DNA of 13,444 nt from Lachnospiraceae bacterium UBA6403 (GTDB taxonomy: Bacteria; Bacillota; Clostridia; Lachnospirales; Lachnospiraceae). A program made the position numbers and the translations under genes. This document shows, one piece after another, positions 1 through 5,529 of this stretch (positions are counted from its first letter, which is position 1; each line of letters opens with the position of its first letter). The stretch spans positions 1 through 13,444 of the forward strand of contig DJPV01000029.1 in NCBI GenBank assembly GCA_002437435.1, read 5' to 3'. The notes under the pieces are model-generated. The model did not search any database. It saw only the letters and a program-made list of their open reading frames with translations, and was not told where the DNA came from.

Positions 1-3
1 TGT

Positions 4-2424
4 GTGGATTATACACAGGCAGTAGAACAGGCAAAGGCAGGGCGTGAAGAAGGATTTACGTTCTTATATGAGAATACATATCGGAACAAACTCTACATTG
101 CAATGAAGTATATGAAGAATGAGCAGGATGCAATGGATGTCCTTCAGGATGCGTATATAAAGGCATTTGCCAGATTAGATAGTTTGCAGGATGCAAATGC
201 ATTTCCGGGATGGATGAGTACGATCGTGGCAAATACTGCGATCAATGCACTTCAGAAGAAAAAGGCAGTCTTATTTTCTGATCTGCAAAATGAAAATGAT
301 GAAGGGGATGTTTTTGAATATAATCTGGAAGATGAAAACATGAGCACACAGCCGGAGATGGCATGTACCGTGCAGGAGACACAGGATATGGTGCGCGAGC
401 TGATCGATTCCCTGTCGGATGAACAGAGAATCTGTGTGCTTATGTTCCATCTGGAGGGTTACAGTATCAAGGATATTGCCACAGTATTGAACTGTTCTGA
501 GAACACTGTAAAGTCCAGACTGAATTATGGACGTAAGAATATCAAGGCAAAGGCGGAGGAGCTTCAGAAGAAGGGCTACAAGCTTTACAGCTACACACCG
601 ATGTGTCTTCTTGTATATCTGCTTATGGCAGAACGTGGAAATATGATCGTTACGCATGTATTTGAGCAGATGGCAGGTCTTGGTGGAAATATTGCAGCCG
701 GCATCATCCATGGCGGTGCTATGCAGATGGCAGGCAATGTTACAGGTGGGGCTGCACAGGTAGCAGGAGCCACCGGACAGGCAGCAGGAGCCACCGGACA
801 GGCAGCAGGAGGAGTCACTCAGGCAGGAGCCGCAGGATCGGCTGCAGGAGGAGTTACTCAGGCAGGAGCCGCAGGATCGGCTGCTGGTGCAGTAGAAGGT
901 GGAAAGGCTATCGCAGCTACGGTTGGAAAACAGGCATTTATAAAAACGGTAACAGGCAAGATCGTGATCGTAGCCGCTTCTGTTGCTCTGGTAGGAGGTG
1001 CGGTCGGAGCAGGATTTGCATATAAGCACTCACAGGATAAGAAGAAAGACCAGAATGCGACAACAGAAGCTGCTTCGGAAGCAAATGATGATAATATTAC
1101 AACAGAAGTAATAACAGAGACAGAGGCAACCACGGAAGTTACAACGGAAGAAACAACAGAGGTAACGACAGAGGCAGCTATTGATGAAAGTCTTTACAAA
1201 GCAGCATACAAAGAGGTACTTGAATCCTATAAGACACAGATCGACAATTATTTCTGGCAGTATGAATATGATTATTCCACAAAGGCTGCAAAAGAAGAAC
1301 AGACACCGATAGTATTTGCTGATGTTACAGGTGATGGTGTGCCGGAGATGATCCTGGTAAGATCAGAACAGAACGAAGCTTCAATTGCACAGATGGATAT
1401 TTATAGCTTTGACGGAACAAAAGCAAAAAGAATCTTTGGAACGGATATGGAAGAATATGGTGGCTGGGATATGAATGCTGCTTCCGGAACCAGTTATTAT
1501 CTGTTTACGACCAAGAAGGGAACCTTATATGCATATAGTGGAATCGGAGATGAGGGATATACAGATCAGTATATCAAATTTGCATTAGATGATTCCGGCA
1601 TGCTTCAGAAAGCAACAACCTGGGCAAGAAACGAAGGTCCAAATGATGATTATTCTGCGACGGTTGTTTCATGTACCAAGAATGGATCTGAGATATCAGA
1701 GGATAAGTATGATACGCAGGTAAAGAAATTACAGAAGAATTTTGATACCTTGTTAATGTATAATGGCCAGGGCAAGGATAAAGCCAAGGAGGTTCTTGGT
1801 ACGCTGGATGATACCGCCATGACCTATGATGAAGCTATGGAATATCTGGGAAAGATCACACAGAAAAAAACGGACAAAACGGCATCTGACAAAAAGCAGA
1901 AGAAATCTGCCGATAAAAAAGAAATCTCTGCCGGAAATGCCGGAGAGGTAGCAGTGACATTGCCTGAGGATCTGCCGGAAGAATTTATTCTGACGAGTGG
2001 AGTAGGCGCATGGGGAGCCGGTATGGATATCAAGCCGGACGGAACCTTCACGGCATCTTTTTATGACAGCAATTATGAAGGCAGATCAACGTCCAGCGGT
2101 TCCGGATCATTTAAGAATATTAAACAGGTTGATAAATATACATACACAATGGAGCTGGATACTTTGACATATGATGATGAGATCGGTAAAGTAGTTGCAA
2201 ATGATAATGGATATAAAACTACATTTACAGAACTTTACGGAATTGCCGGTGGCACCACATTTACAGTGTATCTTCCGGGCGCACCGACAGCAGATATGCC
2301 GGAAGGGATGCAGCGTTGGTTAGGTTTCCATTATTACAGTGTGCCAATACCGGAGGCGCTTGACTGCTATGCAATCTATAATGTGGACACAGAATATGGA
2401 TATTTTAATACGGGGTTACAGTAA
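4..2424 (+). CDS. ECF-like sigma-70 factor fused to a membrane anchor and extracytoplasmic domains
   Basis: 806 residues from a GTG codon. The start lies three bases from the window edge, so its ribosome binding site is not visible and a slightly earlier start is possible. Residues ~16-85 match sigma region 2, including a DVLQDAYIKAF-type segment. Residues ~132-185 match sigma region 4, with a helix-turn-helix at about 153-180 (YSIKDIATVLNCSENTVKSR). A hydrophobic patch at ~198-208 is followed by an Ala/Gly/Gln-rich linker with tandem repeats (254-293), then a single transmembrane helix at ~319-340 followed by Lys-rich residues. Next come a Thr/Glu-rich spacer (353-392) and an outside region. 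That region has an FG-GAP/VCBS-like calcium-loop motif (DVTGDGVPE, 440-448), a Lys-rich linker (~620-640) and a beta-rich C-terminal domain (~655-806). I infer a membrane-tethered sigma factor that may couple an outside signal to transcription. The sigma part is confident; the sensing role is inference. Confidence 0.85.
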   Translation: MDYTQAVEQAKAGREEGFTFLYENTYRNKLYIAMKYMKNEQDAMDVLQDAYIKAFARLDSLQDANAFPGWMSTIVANTAINALQKKKAVLFSDLQNENDEGDVFEYNLEDENMSTQPEMACTVQETQDMVRELIDSLSDEQRICVLMFHLEGYSIKDIATVLNCSENTVKSRLNYGRKNIKAKAEELQKKGYKLYSYTPMCLLVYLLMAERGNMIVTHVFEQMAGLGGNIAAGIIHGGAMQMAGNVTGGAAQVAGATGQAAGATGQAAGGVTQAGAAGSAAGGVTQAGAAGSAAGAVEGGKAIAATVGKQAFIKTVTGKIVIVAASVALVGGAVGAGFAYKHSQDKKKDQNATTEAASEANDDNITTEVITETEATTEVTTEETTEVTTEAAIDESLYKAAYKEVLESYKTQIDNYFWQYEYDYSTKAAKEEQTPIVFADVTGDGVPEMILVRSEQNEASIAQMDIYSFDGTKAKRIFGTDMEEYGGWDMNAASGTSYYLFTTKKGTLYAYSGIGDEGYTDQYIKFALDDSGMLQKATTWARNEGPNDDYSATVVSCTKNGSEISEDKYDTQVKKLQKNFDTLLMYNGQGKDKAKEVLGTLDDTAMTYDEAMEYLGKITQKKTDKTASDKKQKKSADKKEISAGNAGEVAVTLPEDLPEEFILTSGVGAWGAGMDIKPDGTFTASFYDSNYEGRSTSSGSGSFKNIKQVDKYTYTMELDTLTYDDEIGKVVANDNGYKTTFTELYGIAGGTTFTVYLPGAPTADMPEGMQRWLGFHYYSVPIPEALDCYAIYNVDTEYGYFNTGLQ
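763..882 (+). repeat. In-frame tandem repeats coding an Ala/Gly linker
   Basis: Two identical 21-bp units (763-783 and 784-804, coding AGATGQA) are followed by two 39-bp units (805-843 and 844-882) that differ at one base. All units are multiples of three, so they lengthen the linker between the sigma domain and the transmembrane helix without shifting frame. Near-identity at DNA level suggests recent duplication by slippage. Confidence 0.9.
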
Positions 2425-2431
2425 TTAGTAA

Positions 2432-2444
2432 GATATTTTGGATA
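2432..2444. repeat. Left copy of the 13-bp direct repeat flanking the IS30 element
   Basis: GATATTTTGGATA is repeated exactly at 4368-4380 and directly abuts both ends of the inferred element. It is read as the target-site duplication. It starts 8 bp after the sigma gene's stop codon. Confidence 0.75.
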
Positions 2445-2471
2445 GGTCAAATGAAAAAGTAAATTCCAATT
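2445..2471. repeat. Left terminal inverted repeat of the IS30 element
   Basis: The sequence reads GGTCAAATG then TAAATTCCA. It aligns without gaps to the reverse complement of 4341-4367 (CGTAAAGTG ... AATTCCA), with about 20 of 27 matches and the best conservation in the inner AATTCCA block. Confidence 0.65.
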
Positions 2472-2716
2472 AGATTCATTTTAATCTCGTATTTTTGATT
2501 TTGAGCAACTTTTTCAAACCTATCCTATAAAAAGTACCCTGAAAAGTGCTATAATCCGTGTTATGAAGTCTGTTTGTTTGCATAGCAAACAGACGACTGG
2601 AGCAGTTTGAGAAAAAATAAATTCCACTCGCCTAACTGTAAATTTATAGTTAGATTTGGCAATTTGTGGTTGCCAGATGGGTTATCTGTCTGCTCGCTGT
2701 TAATAGTTTAGAGGGC
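2472..2716. other. Hairpin-rich noncoding left end of the IS30 element
   Basis: No plausible gene is seen. Structure visible: GTCTGTTTG/CAAACAGAC arms at 2568-2576 and 2586-2594; a near-perfect 22-bp palindrome at 2632-2653 (CTAACT...AGTTAG); and TGGCAA/TTGCCA arms at 2657-2662 and 2670-2675. A second copy of the TAAATTCCA end motif lies at 2618-2626. These could be transposase-binding sites or a structured 3' untranslated region of the IS transcript. No T-run follows the hairpins on the minus strand, so a classical terminator is not supported. Confidence 0.5.
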
Positions 2717-2890
2717 TTATATTAAGTCGTGTTCACTTAAGATATCAGCATAGTCTTCGTATGCTTTTTGCCAAGCATCGATTTCATCATTAAGTGTTGA
2801 TATTTTATATTCCAGATAGCCTATTTCTCGTTGAGATTCCATATATCTTTCGAGAAGTATTTCATAAGGAATAGGATGTGTATTATTCAT
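2717..2890 (-). CDS. Small acidic accessory protein of the IS30 element (unknown function)
   Basis: 57 residues. The start is the ATG at 2890, inside the end of the transposase gene: the two overlap by 8 bp (ATGAATAA), and an AGAGG ribosome binding site lies about 6 bases upstream. This arrangement points to translational coupling. A longer in-frame start at 2923 would lie deeper in the transposase gene and is less likely. The protein is acidic and has a predicted-looking coiled-coil stretch (about residues 15-50, with LEYKISTLNDEIDAW in the middle). It has no membrane segment and no cysteines. I do not recognise a family. Its place inside the inverted repeats suggests a helper or regulator of transposition, but that is inference only. 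Confidence 0.6.
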   Translation of the reverse strand: MNNTHPIPYEILLERYMESQREIGYLEYKISTLNDEIDAWQKAYEDYADILSEHDLI

Positions 2891-4244
2891 GGTTGGCCTC
2901 TCTTTCTTTAACAGACATTTCAATGAGTGTCGGTTTTAGCATGACTTCGTCTGGGGAGACTTTAAATTGTCCTGCTAAAGCCGGTATTTTTTTATCAAGA
3001 AGTAAGTCTGCCAAATCGAATGGAGTAGCACCATTCAGACTATCCCTCGCAGTAGAGTTGATGTGGCTGGCCATAAGATTGATGTCATCCTGCGTGTACC
3101 GATACATGCTGCGACCTTTTGGGATAACATAACGTATGTATTCGTGGTTCTTTTCCAAGCGACCTTTTTGATTGGAAACGTAGGGATCGCAATAGAATAC
3201 ATAGGTTCTGTGTATGCCTGATTCAGTCTTTTCGATGTCCCATGGATTCTTGAACTCGGAGCCATTGTCGGTAAGAATTACAGGAAAGTATTTCTTAAAT
3301 GTCCTAATTCCAAGTGCAGTTGTAAGGCTGTTGATGGCATTAATTACACTGCGTTGAGTACAGTCAGGCATAAGGATAACAAGCATAAAACTACAGCTTC
3401 TAAATAGAAGAGTAAGGAGACATTTTCCTTTATCACGCCCGCCTTTGACGGTATCCATTTCGACAACGTCAAGGTCGGGATGTGTCTCTATGAAGCGCTC
3501 GAAATCAACATAGGTGCGTTTGTTACGATACACCTGTTGAAGATTCTTACTCTTTCTTGGCTCTGATTTTTTCTTGCGTTTCTTATAACGGACACGACGA
3601 GGTAAATCAATGTTACGAGCCTGAAATACGCGTTGATCAAGATAGTTGTAAAGTGTTCTCCGGCATACAGGAATCTCATCGGCATGTACTGCAAAGATGT
3701 GACTTAATGGCTGACCTTTTAGAATCAGAGGAGATATTAAATCATTTAGTTCCTGCAGTTCTTCAGGGGTCATGTTGATGCCTTTGCGAGAATTATAAAG
3801 GTTTTTTTCGTATTGTCTTTGGGCATATGCAGCGTCATATACTTTCTTGTCTAAAGGGCAAGATTTGTAGTCCTCACAGTAATTACAAACATATGGCGGT
3901 TTGTTAATCTTGTCGCATTTGAATGGTAAGAAATAAGGACATACATTAGTAGGATTGCGACGATAACAACGTTTGCAGTAAAATGAGCAATAGTGATTGT
4001 TATAACCTTGACACTGAAGTTCCTTGCTTAAGAGATCACAGTTTTTGTAATGCTTGCAGAGATTACATTTATAACTGAATTTGGCAGGAACAATTTTTGA
4101 GTAGCGCTTTACTTCTTTTGAAATGGTGGATGGGTCTTTGTGCAAGACAGATCCTATTGAAGAAAATGTGCTTTTCTGTAACAGTTCTTGTTCAATATAT
4201 GTCCTGTTGGACAGGGTTAAATGTTTTTGATTATGTTCGTTCAT
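2883..4244 (-). CDS. IS30-family transposase (DDE type)
   Basis: 453 residues from the ATG at 4244, which has an AAAGGA site about 10 bases upstream. The open frame extends 39 codons further, but that stretch runs into the terminal inverted repeat and has no ribosome binding site. The N-terminal helix-turn-helix (about 8-46, ending in PSTISKEVKR) is the typical IS30 DNA-binding motif. Residues 60-129 hold 12 cysteines, many as CxxC, suggesting zinc-binding. The C-terminal catalytic domain shows D264 (VEMDTV), D326 (ILTDNGSEF) and a Glu in KGRLEKNHEYIRYVIPKG, most likely E364. All three acidic residues are present and the frame is unbroken, so the enzyme is probably active. It cuts and joins the element's ends. 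Confidence 0.95.
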   Translation of the reverse strand: MNEHNQKHLTLSNRTYIEQELLQKSTFSSIGSVLHKDPSTISKEVKRYSKIVPAKFSYKCNLCKHYKNCDLLSKELQCQGYNNHYCSFYCKRCYRRNPTNVCPYFLPFKCDKINKPPYVCNYCEDYKSCPLDKKVYDAAYAQRQYEKNLYNSRKGINMTPEELQELNDLISPLILKGQPLSHIFAVHADEIPVCRRTLYNYLDQRVFQARNIDLPRRVRYKKRKKKSEPRKSKNLQQVYRNKRTYVDFERFIETHPDLDVVEMDTVKGGRDKGKCLLTLLFRSCSFMLVILMPDCTQRSVINAINSLTTALGIRTFKKYFPVILTDNGSEFKNPWDIEKTESGIHRTYVFYCDPYVSNQKGRLEKNHEYIRYVIPKGRSMYRYTQDDINLMASHINSTARDSLNGATPFDLADLLLDKKIPALAGQFKVSPDEVMLKPTLIEMSVKEREANHE

Positions 4245-4281
4245 ATGGTAATCCTTTCTAAGAGACAGATAACCATGTGAA

Positions 4282-4311
4282 ATTGTATCAAAAACTATGT
4301 GCACGAGTAAA
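4282..4311 (-). promoter_or_regulatory. Putative promoter of the transposase gene
   Basis: On the minus strand TTTACT (4311-4306) and TACAAT (4287-4282) are spaced by 18 bp, and the start codon follows about 38 bases downstream. The -35 box overlaps a TAAATTCCA motif (4308-4316) that recurs near both ends of the element. Transposase binding there could repress its own promoter. Confidence 0.4.
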
Positions 4312-4340
4312 TTCCAGATTTGCCATTTTTGGAGTTGAAA

Positions 4341-4367
4341 AACTGGAATTAAAAATTTCACTTTACG
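4341..4367. repeat. Right terminal inverted repeat of the IS30 element
   Basis: Partner of 2445-2471, with about 20 of 27 identical positions when reverse-complemented. It lies directly beside the right copy of the 13-bp direct repeat. Confidence 0.65.
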
Positions 4368-4380
4368 GATATTTTGGATA
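4368..4380. repeat. Right copy of the 13-bp direct repeat
   Basis: GATATTTTGGATA, identical to 2432-2444. The DNA beyond it (4381 onward) would have followed the sigma gene directly before the insertion. Confidence 0.75.
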
Positions 4381-4403
4381 CGATGAAACCTGTATAAATG
4401 CAG

Positions 4404-4442
4404 AAAGCTGTAAAAATTTACGTTGAATTTTACAGCTTTTTT
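4404..4442 (+). terminator. Rho-independent terminator, probably the original one of the sigma gene
   Basis: A 12-bp perfect stem (AAAGCTGTAAAA at 4404-4415 with TTTTACAGCTTT at 4428-4439) has a 12-base loop and a run of six T (4437-4442). It lies upstream of the antitoxin gene. If the IS and one direct-repeat copy are removed, it falls about 45 bp after the sigma gene's stop codon. Confidence 0.75.
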
Positions 4443-4458
4443 GCATATACTATTAGTA
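4423..4458 (+). promoter_or_regulatory. Promoter of the toxin-antitoxin operon with an operator-like palindrome
   Basis: TTGAAT (4423-4428) and TATACT (4446-4451) are separated by 17 bp, a near-consensus housekeeping promoter. The palindrome TACTA-T-TAGTA (4448-4458) overlaps the -10 box and is a good place for the antitoxin or the TA complex to repress its own transcription, as is usual for Phd/YefM systems. The -35 region lies within the loop and 3' arm of the upstream terminator hairpin. Confidence 0.65.
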
Positions 4459-4495
4459 GAAATGAGTAATACATAAAGGAAGGAGTTGAAAGTAT

Positions 4496-4744
4496 ATGGC
4501 TAACATTTTACCAGTTTCAGATTTGAGAAATTATAATGAAGTTCTGAAAAATTGTCACAAAGGAGAGCCGGTGTATCTGACCAAGAATGGCAGAGGACGT
4601 TTTGTGGTTATGGATATTGAAGATTATGAATGTGATCGAGCAGAAAAGAAGCTCTTGATGAAACTTCAGGAAGCGGAAGAAGCGGTAAAGGATGGTGAGG
4701 GTTGGCTTAGCCTGGAAGAACTAAAAGAACGAATGGGGGAATGA
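4496..4744 (+). CDS. Phd/YefM-family antitoxin
   Basis: 82 residues. The ATG follows AAGGAAGGAG (4476-4485) by 10 bases. The N-terminal half (ILPVSDLRNYNEVLKN, then EPVYLTKNGRGRFVVMDIEDYE) is the typical Phd/YefM fold that dimerises and binds operator DNA. The C-terminal Glu/Lys-rich part (about 50-82) is the flexible tail that usually wraps around and blocks the toxin. The toxin gene begins one base after the stop codon, so the two are translated together. The antitoxin normally represses its own promoter, and a palindrome over the -10 box fits that. The length is usual for the family. Confidence 0.92.
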   Translation: MANILPVSDLRNYNEVLKNCHKGEPVYLTKNGRGRFVVMDIEDYECDRAEKKLLMKLQEAEEAVKDGEGWLSLEELKERMGE

Positions 4745-4745
4745 A

Positions 4746-5045
4746 ATGTTAAAATTGCGGATCAATCCGATTGTTGTTAAGGATTTGAAAGAAATTCGAG
4801 ATTATATTGCAGAAGATAATAAGGAGTATGCAGCACGGACAGTACAGGAGATTTATAACAAATTTGAAAACCTTCAAATGTTTCCCGGGATAGGCGCAGA
4901 GCTTTCCAAAAGAGTTAGCTTTCAGACTGATTATAAGTATGCTGTATGGGAAGATTATGTAATCATCTACAAAGTGGGAGATGAATATGTCGAAATATAT
5001 CGTGTCGTTAATCGTTATCGTGATATTACAAAAATATTTGAATGA
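4746..5045 (+). CDS. RelE/ParE-superfamily toxin
   Basis: 99 residues, starting at the ATG one base after the antitoxin stop codon. The pattern is that of the RelE/ParE fold: an N-terminal beta strand (LKLRINPIVVKDLKEIRDYI), two helices (about 10-45, with the segment ENLQMFPGIGAEL near 41-53), then strands with YAVWEDYVIIYKVGDEYVEIYRVVNRYRD. The C-terminal region with R87 and R92-Y93-R94 resembles the basic/Tyr end of these toxins. Members either cut mRNA on the ribosome (RelE) or poison DNA gyrase (ParE). The sequence leans towards ParE/YoeB-like proteins, but the target cannot be told from sequence by eye. The gene looks intact. Confidence 0.9.
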   Translation: MLKLRINPIVVKDLKEIRDYIAEDNKEYAARTVQEIYNKFENLQMFPGIGAELSKRVSFQTDYKYAVWEDYVIIYKVGDEYVEIYRVVNRYRDITKIFE

Positions 5046-5060
5046 TAGGAACATTGTATT

Positions 5061-5118
5061 GAAACAGCCATATATGAATGAGAGTTGATAGAAGCTCTCG
5101 TTTATGCATGGCTGTTTC
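5061..5118 (+). terminator. Long hairpin after the toxin gene, probable transcription end
   Basis: A 24-bp stem (5061-5084 with 5095-5118) has one mismatch, a 10-base loop and outer arms GAAACAGCCA/TGGCTGTTTC. Three pairs are G-U on the plus-strand RNA and would be A-C on the other strand, so the plus-strand transcript is the one selected to fold. The T-run after it is weak (TATAGTTTATC). It may stabilise or end the TA mRNA, and it also sits downstream of the convergent pqqD-like gene. Confidence 0.6.
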
Positions 5119-5161
5119 TATAGTTTATCAGGAAAAGTCAGGAAGACTACACACAATAATG

Positions 5162-5500
5162 CTAAAAATATATAAACTTTACATGCTCCAGTGTTTCAAG
5201 AAAGGCGATAACACGTTTTAACATATCAGGAGCTTCTTCAGGGAACTGTTCTTCCATGATGGAAACCAGATTGAATACCGTGTTGTCGCCATTTATATGA
5301 ACCCATAAGGTACTGCCATATCGATCAAGTTTGATATGGCTTTTCTTTGGTTTGTGAAAATATTTCTGTGCGATCTTGTGGTAAAAACCGGTGTGCGGCA
5401 TTTCGATCACAACAATCCCATCAGGCGACTGTTCCCATGTATAGTTCAGATTGATGCAGGGGATTTTGTCCATGTAGTTTTGTATATTACGTTTTTGCAT
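5162..5500 (-). CDS. PqqD-like protein
   Basis: 112 residues from the ATG at 5500, with AAAGGA upstream. The C-terminal ~65 residues fit the PqqD fold: HIKLDRYGSTLWVHINGDNTVFNLVSIMEEQF, then a helical end. This corresponds to the family pattern of a strand, LD/LN-x-(T)G-x-x-(I/L)W, (D/N)G-x-x-T(V), then helices. PqqD proteins are small chaperones that hold precursor peptides for radical-SAM or other peptide-modifying enzymes. No such enzyme and no precursor peptide are visible in the window. The gene follows the oligopeptide transporter by 29 bp on the same strand and is almost surely its operon partner, so a role linked to peptide uptake or sensing is conceivable. The family call is good; the function is open. 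Confidence 0.75.
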   Translation of the reverse strand: MQKRNIQNYMDKIPCINLNYTWEQSPDGIVVIEMPHTGFYHKIAQKYFHKPKKSHIKLDRYGSTLWVHINGDNTVFNLVSIMEEQFPEEAPDMLKRVIAFLETLEHVKFIYF

Positions 5501-5529
5501 GAGAAAATAAATCCTTTCCGGAAAATAAA

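Larger units (their letters stand above)
2445..4367 (-). mobile_element. IS30-family insertion sequence, about 1.92 kb, with accessory ORF
   Basis: The borders are set by two agreeing signals. The first is an exact 13-bp direct repeat (2432-2444 and 4368-4380). The second is imperfect inverted repeats immediately inside it: 2445-2471 against the complement of 4341-4367, about 20 of 27 positions identical. The element carries a full-length transposase and a small coupled ORF, both on the minus strand, plus about 270 bp of hairpin-rich noncoding sequence at its left end. It is longer than typical IS30 elements (about 1.0-1.7 kb), mainly because of the accessory ORF and left end. Long target duplications are known in some IS30 members such as IS1630. 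The transposase is intact, so the element may still be mobile. Confidence 0.8.

Noticed and set aside
763..882. CRISPR-like array
   Set aside because: The repeats are directly adjacent with no unique spacers and lie in frame within a coding region.
271..1029. 252-codon open frame on the minus strand
   Set aside because: Antisense to the sigma gene. The Cys/Ser-rich translation comes from the Ala/Gly repeat DNA read backwards, and no start signal or family match is seen.
4245..4361. 39-residue N-terminal extension of the transposase
   Set aside because: It runs into the terminal inverted repeat and the putative promoter, while the ATG at 4244 has a good ribosome binding site and the family's usual start.
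4749..5054. 101-codon minus-strand frame opposite the toxin
   Set aside because: A shadow of the toxin gene. The AT-rich translation has no recognisable features.
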